DNA of 64,000 bases, from assembly GCA_016786595.1 (NCBI GenBank), contig JAEUWB010000018.1, positions 1 to 64,000 of the forward strand, given 5' to 3'. Source of the stretch: a bacterium. GTDB lineage: Bacteria > Bdellovibrionota_C > UBA2361 > SZUA-149 > JAEUWB01. The position numbers were made by a program, and so were the translations under genes. A model generated the notes under the pieces. It was not told where the DNA came from, ran no database searches, and worked only from the letters and a program-made list of their open reading frames with translations. This document shows positions 8,952 to 17,689 of the stretch, piece by piece. How positions within the stretch are numbered: position 1 is the first letter of the stretch; the number at the start of each line of letters is the position of its first letter.

Positions 8952-9578
8952 ATGGCTCGATATACTGGACCAGTTTGCCGCCTCTGTCGTCGTGAAGGAG
9001 AAAAACTCTTTCTCAAGGGCGAACGTTGTTACACCACTAAGTGCACAGTCGAAAGACGTGAAGGATCGCCTGGTCAGCACGGCAAGATGAAAGGCCGCTT
9101 CTCGGAGTACAAAGTGCAGCTTCGTGAAAAGCAAAAAATGAAACGTATCTACGGCGTACTGGAACGCCAATTCCGTAAGACTTTCGGCTTTGCTGAAAGA
9201 AAGCCTGGCATCACTGGACATAATCTTTTGATCTCCTTAGAGGCGCGTTTAGATAATATGGTGCATCGTGCTGGTTTTGCTTCTTCGCGTCGTGAAGCTC
9301 GGCAGTTTGTTCAGCATGGACATTTCATGCTCAATGGAACACACGTAAATATTCCTTCAACTCAAGTTAAAGCTGGAGATGTAATTTCAGTGATTGAAAA
9401 GAGTCGTCCAGCGTTGCGCATCAATCAGTCGATGGCGCTTGGGGAAAGCCGTAAAATCCCTGACTGGATTGAACTTGATAAGGGTAATTTCCGCGCAACA
9501 GTTAAGTCATTGCCTGTGCGTAGCGATTTACCACAAACAATTAATGAACAGTTGGTTGTTGAATTATACTCTAAGTAA
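8952..9578 (+). CDS. rpsD: 30S ribosomal protein S4 (zinc-binding form)
   Basis: S4 nucleates 30S assembly by binding the 5' domain of 16S rRNA. The 208-residue protein has Cys9, Cys12, Cys26 and Cys31 near the N-terminus, the C+ zinc-binding variety. It also carries the S4 RNA-binding domain RLDNMVHRAGFASSRREARQ with FVQHGHFMLNG. The position between S11 and rpoA is standard for the alpha operon. Confidence 0.97.
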   Translation: MARYTGPVCRLCRREGEKLFLKGERCYTTKCTVERREGSPGQHGKMKGRFSEYKVQLREKQKMKRIYGVLERQFRKTFGFAERKPGITGHNLLISLEARLDNMVHRAGFASSRREARQFVQHGHFMLNGTHVNIPSTQVKAGDVISVIEKSRPALRINQSMALGESRKIPDWIELDKGNFRATVKSLPVRSDLPQTINEQLVVELYSK

Positions 9579-9610
9579 TTTAAAGATTTTATTGATTAGG
9601 AAAGATAACC

Positions 9611-10639
9611 ATGCAACGTAATATTCTCCGTGATTTGATTAAACCTCGCCGCGTTGAACACGAGGCGCCATCTGCGCGTTATGGCAAGTTTGTAGTTGAG
9701 CCGCTAGAACGTGGCTATGGCACTACTGTTGGTAATAGCTTACGCCGCATCATGCTGTCTTCGCTTCCAGGCGCTGCAATTACAGCGGTGCGGATTGAAG
9801 ATGTGAAGCATGAATTCTCAACGATCACTGGCTGTGTTGAGGACGTTACTGAAATTATTTTAAATTTAAAGCAAGTTATCCTCGACATGGGGGATAAGGA
9901 CATGGTGACTTTGCGTATCGATGCTCAAGGTCCATGTGAAGTAACTGCAGGCATGATTTCTGGAGATGTTAACGTCCGGGTGATTAATCCTGACTTTCAC
10001 ATCTGCACGCTTAACAGCGATGGAAAGCTGACAATGGAGTTGGTTGTTAAGTCAGGTCGTGGCTACGTTGTTTCTGAGTCAAACCTCGATGAAGATGCGC
10101 CACTGGGCACTATTCCTGTTGATGCTTTGTTCTCGCCAGTTCGTAAAGTTAACTATGTTGTTACTAACGCCCGTGTTGGTCAGCGCACAGACTACGACAA
10201 ATTGACTTTAGAAATCTGGACCAATGGCTCAATCACTCCCGAAGACGCTTTAAAGGGAGCAGCTTACATTCTGCGTGATCAACTTTCAGTTTTCGTAGAA
10301 GCTGAAGATTTAGTTGTGCATGTGGAAGAAACACCGAAAATCTCCGAAGACCGACCACGTCTGAATGATCACTTGTTCCGTCGCATTGATGAACTTGAGC
10401 TTAGTGTGCGTTCGGCAAACTGCTTGGAAAATTCCAATATTAAGTATATTGGCGAATTAGTACAAAAGACAGAAGCTGAAATGCTTAGAACGAAGAACTT
10501 TGGTCGCAAATCTTTAAATGAAATTAAGGAAATTCTTACTGAAATGGGTTTAGGGCTGGGCATGAAGCTCGATAGTTTCCCAACTCGTGAAGAATTAGAC
10601 CGCATGGCTGAGACGCAAATGGCTCAGGCGGCAATGTAA
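9611..10639 (+). CDS. rpoA: DNA-directed RNA polymerase subunit alpha
   Basis: The alpha subunit scaffolds RNA polymerase assembly and contacts UP elements and activators. The N-terminal domain includes [17 protein letters not shown] and the second-half [18 protein letters not shown]. The C-terminal domain (about 255-325) has the helix-hairpin signature [20 protein letters not shown]. The length of 342 residues is typical. It sits between S4 and L17. Confidence 0.98.
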   Translation: MQRNILRDLIKPRRVEHEAPSARYGKFVVEPLERGYGTTVGNSLRRIMLSSLPGAAITAVRIEDVKHEFSTITGCVEDVTEIILNLKQVILDMGDKDMVTLRIDAQGPCEVTAGMISGDVNVRVINPDFHICTLNSDGKLTMELVVKSGRGYVVSESNLDEDAPLGTIPVDALFSPVRKVNYVVTNARVGQRTDYDKLTLEIWTNGSITPEDALKGAAYILRDQLSVFVEAEDLVVHVEETPKISEDRPRLNDHLFRRIDELELSVRSANCLENSNIKYIGELVQKTEAEMLRTKNFGRKSLNEIKEILTEMGLGLGMKLDSFPTREELDRMAETQMAQAAM

Positions 10640-10662
10640 TTAATATTTGGATGTAGAGTTTT

Positions 10663-11172
10663 ATGAATCATCGAGTCTCTCTTAGAAAATTAAGCCGAAC
10701 ACCGTCGCACCGACGCGCACTATTTCGTAATTTAGCAACTGCCTTAATCATGAACGGGCGGATCGAGACGACTTTGCCGAAGGCAAAGGAGTTACGACGT
10801 ATCGCAGATAAACTAATTACCTTAGGTAAGAAGAACACTCTGCATGCGCGTCGCCAAGCTCTTGCGCTTTTGCAACCGATTAATCGGGAAGTAGATCAAG
10901 CCACAGATAAGCGCAGCGCCGTGCATAAGCTATTTGTTGAGCTTGCTCCCCGCTACGTTGAGCGTGCCGGCGGATACACTCGCGTAGTACGTGGGCGTAA
11001 GGAGCCAATTGGCAAGCGCATGAATGGTAAGCGTCCCGGAGACAATGCGCAGATGGCTGTGATTGAATTTGTGGAAGAACAGTCCGCAGCTAAAAAACCA
11101 GCAAAGAAGAAGCGTGCTGTGAAACGTGCGCAAGCCACAACTGAAGCGGCAACTACCGAAGCAACTTCGTAA
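10663..11172 (+). CDS. rplQ: 50S ribosomal protein L17
   Basis: L17 is located near the tunnel exit of the large subunit. The start MNHRVSLRKLSRTPSHRRA, the segment ALIMNGRIETTLPKAKELR, and the C-terminal GGYTRVV match the family. The protein is 169 residues because of a Lys/Ala/Thr-rich low-complexity tail of about 35 residues after the conserved fold. It ends the ribosomal run and fabI starts 13 bp later. Confidence 0.97.
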   Translation: MNHRVSLRKLSRTPSHRRALFRNLATALIMNGRIETTLPKAKELRRIADKLITLGKKNTLHARRQALALLQPINREVDQATDKRSAVHKLFVELAPRYVERAGGYTRVVRGRKEPIGKRMNGKRPGDNAQMAVIEFVEEQSAAKKPAKKKRAVKRAQATTEAATTEATS

Positions 11173-11185
11173 TTAAGGAGCTCTT

Positions 11186-11953
11186 ATGGGTTTGCTAGAC
11201 GGCAAACGTGGCCTGATTTTCGGTGTTGCTAATCATCGAAGCATCGGCTGGGGGATTGCCGAGCGCGCGCGCAAGGAAGGCGCAACTCTCGGATTTACTT
11301 ATCTTAATGAGTCTTTGGCTAAGCGTGTTTACCCTTTAGCTGAATCTCTCAATTCAGAGCTGATCCTTCAGTGTGATGTAAATAACGATGCTGAAATCGA
11401 TAGCGTGTTTGCTGAAGTGCAAAAGCGTTGGGGCTCTCTCGATTTCATTGTGCACTCTCTTGCCTACGCAAGTGGGGATGATCTTAAAAACGAATTTAAT
11501 CAAACCTCGCGCGAGGGCTTCTCCTTGGCAATGCAAGTTAGTGCCTATTCGCTACTGGCGTTGACCAACCGTGCAATTCCGCTAATGAAAGAAGGCGGAT
11601 CGATTTTAACACTTACCTACCTTGGTTCTGAAAAAGTTGTCCCCAATTACAAGGTCATGGGCGTTGCAAAAGCTGCACTTGAAGCAACAGTTCGAGAACT
11701 TGCAGTTGATGTCGGACCTCGTGGCATTCGCGTAAACGCAGTCTCTGCTGGGCCAATTAAAACACTTGCCGCTTCAGGTATTTCGGAATTTAGACAATTA
11801 CTGTCACATTTCGAAGGCCGCGCGCCACTAAAAAAACCAGTTACAATCGAAGATGTCGGAGCTGCGTCAATCTTTTACTTGTGCGACTTGTCTGCGGCAG
11901 TGACCGGCGAGATTACTTTTGTTGATTGCGGATTCAATGTTACCGCAATCTAA
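11186..11953 (+). CDS. fabI: Enoyl-[acyl-carrier-protein] reductase (NADH), FabI
   Basis: FabI reduces the enoyl-ACP double bond in the last step of each fatty-acid elongation cycle. The 255-residue short-chain dehydrogenase fold shows the atypical FabI cofactor loop GVANHRSIGWGIA. Tyr145, Tyr155 and Lys162 form the Y-x6-K pattern (YKVMGVAK), and GPRGIRVNAVSAGPIKTLAA follows. It directly follows rplQ with an AAGGAG ribosome binding site, so it may ride on the alpha operon. A small hairpin overlaps its stop codon. Confidence 0.97.
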   Translation: MGLLDGKRGLIFGVANHRSIGWGIAERARKEGATLGFTYLNESLAKRVYPLAESLNSELILQCDVNNDAEIDSVFAEVQKRWGSLDFIVHSLAYASGDDLKNEFNQTSREGFSLAMQVSAYSLLALTNRAIPLMKEGGSILTLTYLGSEKVVPNYKVMGVAKAALEATVRELAVDVGPRGIRVNAVSAGPIKTLAASGISEFRQLLSHFEGRAPLKKPVTIEDVGAASIFYLCDLSAAVTGEITFVDCGFNVTAI

Positions 11954-12039
11954 GTATTGCGGTTGCATGTAGCTTGTAATTCCTGGCTTAGGCTTCATTT
12001 TAGTGCAAGTAAAAGGGTAGTTTCAAGTTCAAGCCTAAG
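11942..12039. repeat. Two hairpins between fabI and the methyltransferase, second sharing a 15-nt word with a distant element
   Basis: The first inverted repeat pairs ACCGCAAT (11942-11949) with ATTGCGGT (11956-11963), with the fabI stop in the loop and no U-tract after it. The second pairs CTTAGGCTT (11987-11995) with AAGCCTAAG (12031-12039). The 15-nt word AAGTTCAAGCCTAAG at 12025-12039 recurs at 60012-60026 and, in reverse complement, at 59862-59876. This suggests a dispersed hairpin family placed at gene 3' ends. Confidence 0.6.
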
Positions 12040-12079
12040 AGGGCTAGCCACGGTTACAACGAGGACTAATATCTTTAAG

Positions 12080-12685
12080 ATGAATTACTCCAGCACAAAT
12101 TTTGAGAAATATCAGACGAAAAATCCGGTCGTCAGAAATCTGATCGATAAATTTTTCGATAAAATTCGTGCCGCCGTTTATGAAAACTTGCCTCACGACG
12201 CAGCAAGAGTCTTGGATGCTGGTTGTGGCGAAGGCGAGACAGTTTCACAACTTGGCTCGAAACTTGAAAATCTGAACTACGTTGGATTGGACTTCTCGCT
12301 TGGTGCTGTAAAATACTCCGTGGCTCGCCACCACCAGAACCAAGCTACAAAATTCTTAAATAGCTCGATCTATAATTTGCCCTTTAGCGACCGGACATTC
12401 GACGCTGCTTTTTGCTTTGAGGTTTTAGAACACCTTGAGACGCCTGAAAAAGGACTTGCTGAGCTCGATCGTGTTACACGGGGCCCGCTGATCGTTTCTG
12501 TGCCCTATGAGCCTTATTTTCAACTGGGCAATCTAATGCGCGGCAAATATTTGCAGACATTGGGGAATCACCCCGAGCACGTTAACCATTGGAATCTCAG
12601 AACATTTAAAAACTTTTTACAGACACGTCGTAAAGACGTAAAAGTTACGTCTTCATTCCCATGGATTATTGGAGTCGCCAGATGA
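12080..12685 (+). CDS. Class I SAM-dependent methyltransferase
   Basis: This is a methyltransferase with the Rossmann SAM-binding motif ARVLDAGCGEGETVS, followed by LDFSLGAVKYS and the post-motif segment FCFEVLEHLETPEKGL typical of methyltransferase type 11/25. The substrate cannot be read from sequence. Its stop overlaps the next ATG (ATGA), so it belongs to an operon with a lipid-linked sugar transferase and a glycosylated lipid or sugar is a reasonable guess. The ATG at 12080 is chosen over an upstream TTG because homology begins after it and the upstream part is the hairpin region. Confidence 0.75.
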   Translation: MNYSSTNFEKYQTKNPVVRNLIDKFFDKIRAAVYENLPHDAARVLDAGCGEGETVSQLGSKLENLNYVGLDFSLGAVKYSVARHHQNQATKFLNSSIYNLPFSDRTFDAAFCFEVLEHLETPEKGLAELDRVTRGPLIVSVPYEPYFQLGNLMRGKYLQTLGNHPEHVNHWNLRTFKNFLQTRRKDVKVTSSFPWIIGVAR

Positions 12686-13668
12686 AACCAAGTTTAGTGA
12701 GCATCGTCATACCGGCTTTAAATGAACAAGAGTCACTGACTCCATTAACTGAAGAAATCGAGAAGGCTTGCAGTTCAACAACGCAATATGACTTCGAATT
12801 GATATTTGTTGATGATGGGAGCCGTGACAACACTTGGAAAGTAATGCACGAGCTTGCAGAAAAATATTCCTGGTGCCGCGCAGTCCGGCTTCGTAGAAAT
12901 TTTGGAAAGGCAACAGCGCTTGCCGTTGGAATCGAATATGCCCGCGGTGAATATGTGATGACCCTCGATGCCGACCTCCAAGATGACCCGCTTGAGGGTA
13001 TTCGACTACTAGGGAAACTAAGCCCCGAGATAGATTTAATCTGTGGTTGGAAAATAAATCGACGTGACTCATTTGGCCGCCGTTTTGCCTCAAAAATATT
13101 TAACTTTGTCACTGGGGCCGTGTTCGGCACAAAGTTGCATGATGGAAATTGTGGGTTAAAAGTCGGACGATCGGTTGTTTTCCGATCAGTGCCGCTCTAC
13201 GGCGAATTACATCGCTATATTCCAATGATTGCCTCTGGTTTGGGATTTCGTGTCGCTGAAGACGGTGTAGTGCATCGTGCAAGGTCTTTTGGAAAGTCTA
13301 AATACGGGTTGGAGCGCATTTTCCGTGGAGCATTTGATTTACTCACGGCTACAATGATCACTAAATTTAGACAGCGGCCCGGACATCTATTCGGCGGAAT
13401 CGGAGTCCTCTTTGGAATTGCTGGTTTACTAGTCTTGACTTATATGACGATACTTTGGTTTTTCGGTGTTCAACCAATCGGAACCAGACCGCTTTTCTTT
13501 CTTGGAATATTACTTTTAATTCTTGGCGTGCACTTTTTCTCTTCGGGTTTACTGGCAGAATTAATTTTACACCAAGGACAAAAGGGGGTCGATCGAGATG
13601 AAGCAGTGCTTGAAATAGCTGGCCTAAATCTTAAGCCAGTTGATATTGCGCGTTCAGGAGCGCGTTAA
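12682..13668 (+). CDS. Family 2 glycosyltransferase, GtrB/DPM1-like polyprenyl-phosphate sugar transferase
   Basis: The protein is predicted to transfer a sugar from a nucleotide sugar to polyprenyl phosphate at the inner membrane. It opens with SIVIPALNEQESL, has VDDGSRDNTW, and contains the DxD-type LDADLQDDP. The C-terminal acceptor-side segment includes RARSFGKSKYGLERI, and two hydrophobic helices end the protein, as in GtrB/ArnC/DPM1 relatives. The start ATG overlaps the preceding stop. It is followed by a polytopic membrane protein, the arrangement known for gtr-type surface-glycan modification. Confidence 0.85.
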   Translation: MKPSLVSIVIPALNEQESLTPLTEEIEKACSSTTQYDFELIFVDDGSRDNTWKVMHELAEKYSWCRAVRLRRNFGKATALAVGIEYARGEYVMTLDADLQDDPLEGIRLLGKLSPEIDLICGWKINRRDSFGRRFASKIFNFVTGAVFGTKLHDGNCGLKVGRSVVFRSVPLYGELHRYIPMIASGLGFRVAEDGVVHRARSFGKSKYGLERIFRGAFDLLTATMITKFRQRPGHLFGGIGVLFGIAGLLVLTYMTILWFFGVQPIGTRPLFFLGILLLILGVHFFSSGLLAELILHQGQKGVDRDEAVLEIAGLNLKPVDIARSGAR

Positions 13669-15338
13669 TGTCAAAACCGTCTAGTAAATTTCTGATGCTT
13701 TCCCTCCTGGGCCTATTGCCCAGCCTACCTTTGGTATTTTTTGGATTTACCTCAAGTAATATTCAGTACCTAGATTACTGGGAAATTGTCGAAAGCATAA
13801 TGATTAGCGGCTTCAGCTTCTCTTCGTTATTAGTATGGCAAAATGAGCATTTTGTCGGCCTACCAGTGCTGATTTATCGAGCGAATATTTGGCTGACAAA
13901 TGGCACTCAGCACGGATTGTTGTATTGGGTGATGCTGGTAATGATCCTACAAGCAATCTTGATCGCCAAATTATTGATCGATCAATTCGAAAAAAAACAG
14001 CCTCATCCAAATAAATTTCTTACGATGGCCCTTGCGCTTTTAATTGGCGTGTTTGTTTTCCACCCAGCTAGTCTGCATTATTGGATTAAAAGTATGAGTG
14101 GAACGGCCTGGCTCACGGCAAATGTTTTTAGCCTCTATGCCATATTTTTTGCAGCCCGCGGTTTTGAACAGGAAGGACTAAAAGGTTTGTGCACTTTTGG
14201 TTTGGCGGCTGGCGCTGGAATTCTTGCAACACTGACATACGGTTCAAGTCTAGCTGTTTGGCCGGTTCTTGTTTGTATTTTTCTCTGTTCAAGACAGCAT
14301 ATGCTCGTTAGAGGTTGGCTGTTTGTTTTTGGTGCTGGACTACTATGCGTATACGGAATACTCTATCATCGCCCAGCAAAACATGACGCATTAGAATTTA
14401 TTCCCTTAGTTTACGTGAAATATGCGCTGCAGTTTTTTGCCTCCCCCCTCAACGTAGATTTGACCCAGTCCATATACATTGGAGCGATTGTGGCGTTATT
14501 TGTCGTATATTGCGGGGTAAATTTTTGCGTACGCCTCTACCAACAAAACATTTCTGTTGAGCGTATGTGGTGGCTCGGAGTGTTGCTGTATGGCGCGCAA
14601 ATTGTAGTCTTAATCTCACTCTCTCGTGCAGAGTATGGGGCTAAAAATCCCTTTGCATCCAGATATTTTAGTATTGCTGCTTTAGTTTGGATTGGAATTG
14701 TATTCGAAGCTGCCTATCGTATGCCGCGACTTTTTCGCGGTTGGACCATTATTTTGATTTTATGCTGGTATTGCTATCTATATACTTCGCACGGTTATAT
14801 TATTGAAAATAATTTAAGTGCCGATACGCGACGGCGCGCCGGAGAGCAAATGATTCTAGCGCAGACTCCTCTAAAGGGCGGCTTAATTAGTGAAGCTTTG
14901 ACGCGTAATGTGCAGGCATTTGAGCGGCAAAGTGCTTCGTTGCATAAGATCGGACATTATCCGTTTGGAGCTATCAGCGATGAATGCCCAAGCTGGGGAA
15001 CGGGTCTTGATTATCAAAACTATCTCAAACAAGCTCCACAGATTGAAGTTACCCATGCACGTAAGAAAAGTAAGCGACTTAAACTTTATCGATTCAAGGC
15101 ACCCGCTGAGCCGCAATCGGGATGTTTCGTCTTGATCAATGATCGCGGTCGCGCTGCTGGTTTTGGGACAACGCATGTGATTGATGATTTCAAAGCTAAA
15201 TTTTTGACTCACCGCAGCGCTGAAGTTGAGTATTATAACTATGTATTTCAGCGGAAAAAGGCAGAAATTGTCGCTGCTTGTTATGCAAGTAAGAAACAGT
15301 TGATTTATTGCTTGCCAATTAAAACTACTCCTTCGTAA
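13668..15338 (+). CDS. Polytopic membrane protein of unknown function, possible GT-C type glycosyltransferase
   Basis: This 556-residue protein has about ten hydrophobic segments followed by a soluble C-terminal domain of about 150 residues. Near the N-terminus are an acidic loop (QYLDYWEIVES) and WQNEHFVGLPVL, which recall the periplasmic loop of GT-C fold glycosyltransferases. The start overlaps the stop of the GT2 gene (TAATG), so the two are co-translated. The likely role is transfer of a polyprenyl-linked sugar to an envelope acceptor, which is inference from context. A similar layout with an NEH motif is seen in the protein at 29227. Confidence 0.6.
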   Translation: MSKPSSKFLMLSLLGLLPSLPLVFFGFTSSNIQYLDYWEIVESIMISGFSFSSLLVWQNEHFVGLPVLIYRANIWLTNGTQHGLLYWVMLVMILQAILIAKLLIDQFEKKQPHPNKFLTMALALLIGVFVFHPASLHYWIKSMSGTAWLTANVFSLYAIFFAARGFEQEGLKGLCTFGLAAGAGILATLTYGSSLAVWPVLVCIFLCSRQHMLVRGWLFVFGAGLLCVYGILYHRPAKHDALEFIPLVYVKYALQFFASPLNVDLTQSIYIGAIVALFVVYCGVNFCVRLYQQNISVERMWWLGVLLYGAQIVVLISLSRAEYGAKNPFASRYFSIAALVWIGIVFEAAYRMPRLFRGWTIILILCWYCYLYTSHGYIIENNLSADTRRRAGEQMILAQTPLKGGLISEALTRNVQAFERQSASLHKIGHYPFGAISDECPSWGTGLDYQNYLKQAPQIEVTHARKKSKRLKLYRFKAPAEPQSGCFVLINDRGRAAGFGTTHVIDDFKAKFLTHRSAEVEYYNYVFQRKKAEIVAACYASKKQLIYCLPIKTTPS

Positions 15339-15351
15339 ACTGAGCTCGAAT

Positions 15352-15792
15352 ATGAAACGATTACTTTTGCCTTGGACCTGCGTTTTTCTTTTTTTTGTAG
15401 CTTATGAATGGCTCTATCATGGAGTGATAATCATCTCGCTATACAAAGAAACGCCTTGGATGTGGCGCCCCCTCGGGCACCTCTATGGCACATGGCCGAT
15501 TATCGTGCTTGGTCAGATGCTACAGTCATTTGCCTTCACCTATGCTTTTACTAAGGGCTACGAAGCAAAAGGAGCAAATGAAGGCATCCGTTATGGAATG
15601 CTGATTTGGACAATGTTTGAGGGGCATTATCTGGTGCTTTACTCGATACAGCCGATCACTCTAATCTTACTTTATTTGTGGCTAGTTGGTAGCTGTTTAC
15701 AGTACGTTTTTGCTGGGATCATTCTTACTAAAGTCTACAAGCCTTCAATCGCTTTTGTTGAGGAAGAAATTCCTAACGCACTGCAAGCTTAG
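15352..15792 (+). CDS. Small four-helix membrane protein, unknown function
   Basis: This 146-residue protein has about four membrane segments: FVAYEWLYHGVII, IIVLGQMLQSFAFTYAF, MLIWTMFEGHYLVLYS and ILLYLWLVGSCLQYV. A TKGYEAKGANEGIRYG loop recalls small uncharacterised membrane proteins known from several Gram-negative groups. It is 13 bp after the GT-C-like gene on the same strand and is probably the last gene of that operon. Nothing in it points to a reaction. Confidence 0.5.
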   Translation: MKRLLLPWTCVFLFFVAYEWLYHGVIIISLYKETPWMWRPLGHLYGTWPIIVLGQMLQSFAFTYAFTKGYEAKGANEGIRYGMLIWTMFEGHYLVLYSIQPITLILLYLWLVGSCLQYVFAGIILTKVYKPSIAFVEEEIPNALQA

Positions 15793-15799
15793 AGCACTT

Positions 15800-16819
15800 T
15801 TAGTTGCGATATCCGCCAAATCTTTGGTCAGTCTTTTTCAGTTTTGCGCAGTGTGAATAAATGCGCGTTCCAGCATAGATTTCAAAAGTCCCTTTGCCGC
15901 CCTTGAAGATGCTATTGGCGAGGGGCACACGCCAGAGCGATTGTCCACGATAGTAAATGCGATCCTTCGGGGAATTTTTTGTGACTTTAGCGGGAACTCG
16001 ATTTTTAAATGAAACCACGTCAATTCCTGCTGGACTGCCTCCACCAGGTACGGCTGGTAAGCCAAGTGGTGACTTATTGTATTTTCCATCGGGCTTCTTT
16101 TTAATTTTAAAAGCACGCGAACCATTGTACTCGAATTCGCTGATTTGCATGGACACATTGATTGACGAATTTAGCGTTAATTTTGAGAAATCTAGGTCGA
16201 CTCTGACAAGATATTTATCGATTGCGCTGCAGGCGTCTTTACGAATGCGCATTGAGGCTTGACCATAACTTGTTGGGTCTCCACCTCCGCCACCACCGCC
16301 GCCAGTTCCACCTCCGCCATAGACCTGCTCGCAAAGGCATTCTTTTGTGCAAGGGTTACATTCATTGCGATAGATTGAGCAGTAAAAATTGAAATAAAAA
16401 GATTGATTAAAAATATCACATTGACTTCCGCCACCACCGCCAGAACCGCCTCCCGTTCCGCCTGTTCCTTGTCCGACTTCAATCGCGTTGGTTGTTTTGC
16501 CGTTTTTCTTATAGAATACGGAATAGAGCCCTGCAGATGAAGCTAGAGCTTCAGGGACGCTAGACGTGATTTGCTTGGTTGTAACACGTCCGATTAAGCC
16601 AGTTGGCCCACGGAGGGTGAAAGAGCTTGCTTTTGAAATCTTGCCATTTGAAACATAGAAAAATGTAATACCGCGGCTAGCGTCAGCTGGAGTGAAGGTA
16701 TAGCCATGCACATTATTGTCTGCTGGCGTTTCAATGGCGATTGGCTGAGCTTGTGCCAATGTAATGCCCATTGCGTAACTAGCTGAAATCGTTACAAGTG
16801 TTTTGAGGATTCTATTCAT
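15800..16819 (-). CDS. Secreted protein with a six-Cys module between polyglycine linkers
   Basis: This is an unrecognised 339-residue protein. A Sec signal peptide (ISASYAMGITLAQAQ) is followed by a beta-rich N-terminal domain of about 90 residues. A glycine linker (about 117-132) leads to a short module with Cys134, 147, 154, 157, 161 and 163, then a second glycine linker (168-180). The C-terminal domain (about 185-339) contains VRVDLDFSKLTLNSSINVS and two further Cys. The Cys spacing suggests disulfides or a metal site outside the cytoplasm. The start codon lies inside a perfect hairpin. Confidence 0.55.
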   Translation of the reverse strand: MNRILKTLVTISASYAMGITLAQAQPIAIETPADNNVHGYTFTPADASRGITFFYVSNGKISKASSFTLRGPTGLIGRVTTKQITSSVPEALASSAGLYSVFYKKNGKTTNAIEVGQGTGGTGGGSGGGGGSQCDIFNQSFYFNFYCSIYRNECNPCTKECLCEQVYGGGGTGGGGGGGGDPTSYGQASMRIRKDACSAIDKYLVRVDLDFSKLTLNSSINVSMQISEFEYNGSRAFKIKKKPDGKYNKSPLGLPAVPGGGSPAGIDVVSFKNRVPAKVTKNSPKDRIYYRGQSLWRVPLANSIFKGGKGTFEIYAGTRIYSHCAKLKKTDQRFGGYRN

Positions 16820-16854
16820 AATAACCTTTGTTGCTGATATTATTATGAATAGAA
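16810..16854 (-). promoter_or_regulatory. Perfect 15-bp inverted repeat enclosing the start codon at 16819
   Basis: TTCTATTCATAATAA (16810-16824) and TTATTATGAATAGAA (16840-16854) are perfect reverse complements with a 15-nt spacer. Read as mRNA of the minus-strand gene, the downstream arm contains the ATG and the first codons, and the AAAGG ribosome binding site sits at the loop edge. Translation initiation would be masked when the stem forms. The alternative is a DNA operator. Confidence 0.6.
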
Positions 16855-16888
16855 CCTAGTGAACCGTGACCTTAGAGCTAAATCTCAG

Positions 16889-16897
16889 CCCCCCCCC
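16889..16897. repeat. Homopolymeric C9 tract in a divergent intergenic region
   Basis: Nine consecutive C residues are flanked on both sides by CTCAG. The tract lies between the divergent genes that start at 16819 (minus) and 17025 (plus). Long homopolymers near promoters can vary in length, but there is no second allele here to show that it does. Confidence 0.5.
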
Positions 16898-17024
16898 TCA
16901 GGCTATCGTTTATAAACGAATCTTTGACGATTATCAGCGCATCAGATTGGAGTGGTAAGCAAGTCCATTATTATTGCATACTAATTCTCATATGTTAGCC
17001 AGTTGTTAGAAATATTAAGGAATT

Positions 17025-17678
17025 ATGCGGGATCTACCAAAGCTCTTCTACCTCACACTTTTATTCCTCCTAATTGCTTTTTCTGCGCCTAACCTTGCCG
17101 ATGCAGATGATCTTGAAGATACGCTCAGCGAAATAATTAAGAACACTCCTGGCTTTGCGGAGTTGATTGCTTGCAGTGAAGCGATTGAAGAGAATGAATC
17201 ATGCGGTGAAATGATCTTCTCTGGTAGTTATACGATCGAAACATTTTGGAAACCGGGGAGCGTTAAGTTTGAACTCGGCTGTATCGAGAAGATCATTAAC
17301 AGCGATAAATATATCATTGATTGCGATGAGGATGGGGAACCAGATCCGAATATTGATACATGGGTCCATATGCAATGGGATCTCCGTGGAACTTTCAACT
17401 GGTTAGATGAGAAATGTCAGAAGCAAACATTTACCTTCCGAGATAAACGTAACAATTGGATGCATTTCCCTGACGGTAAGGCTTTTGAAGGTCGCGGTGG
17501 TCCAAACGTCAAGGGTTGGAGTAGGTCGAGTAACAGCGGTAACATCGTTAACGAAAAAATCGGTGGTATCGACCCAGCAAAATGTCCACGTTGTGCTAAG
17601 GTTTGCAAGGCCCCTGCTAGTGCTGAGGGGACGCCAATGGTTTGCGTAGCAGAGAGCACTGGTGTTGAGTCATTTTAA
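17025..17678 (+). CDS. Secreted Cys-rich protein of unknown function
   Basis: This 217-residue protein starts with a clear signal peptide (LFYLTLLFLLIAFSAPNLADA). The mature part is acidic in its first half (DCDEDGEPDPNIDTW) and has about ten Cys, including CPRCAKVC near the C-terminus and CSEAIEENESC early. No family is recognised. It is divergent from the polyglycine/Cys protein and shares its intergenic region, so common regulation is possible. An AAGGA ribosome binding site supports the ATG. Confidence 0.5.
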   Translation: MRDLPKLFYLTLLFLLIAFSAPNLADADDLEDTLSEIIKNTPGFAELIACSEAIEENESCGEMIFSGSYTIETFWKPGSVKFELGCIEKIINSDKYIIDCDEDGEPDPNIDTWVHMQWDLRGTFNWLDEKCQKQTFTFRDKRNNWMHFPDGKAFEGRGGPNVKGWSRSSNSGNIVNEKIGGIDPAKCPRCAKVCKAPASAEGTPMVCVAESTGVESF

Positions 17679-17689
17679 GGACAGACAAA

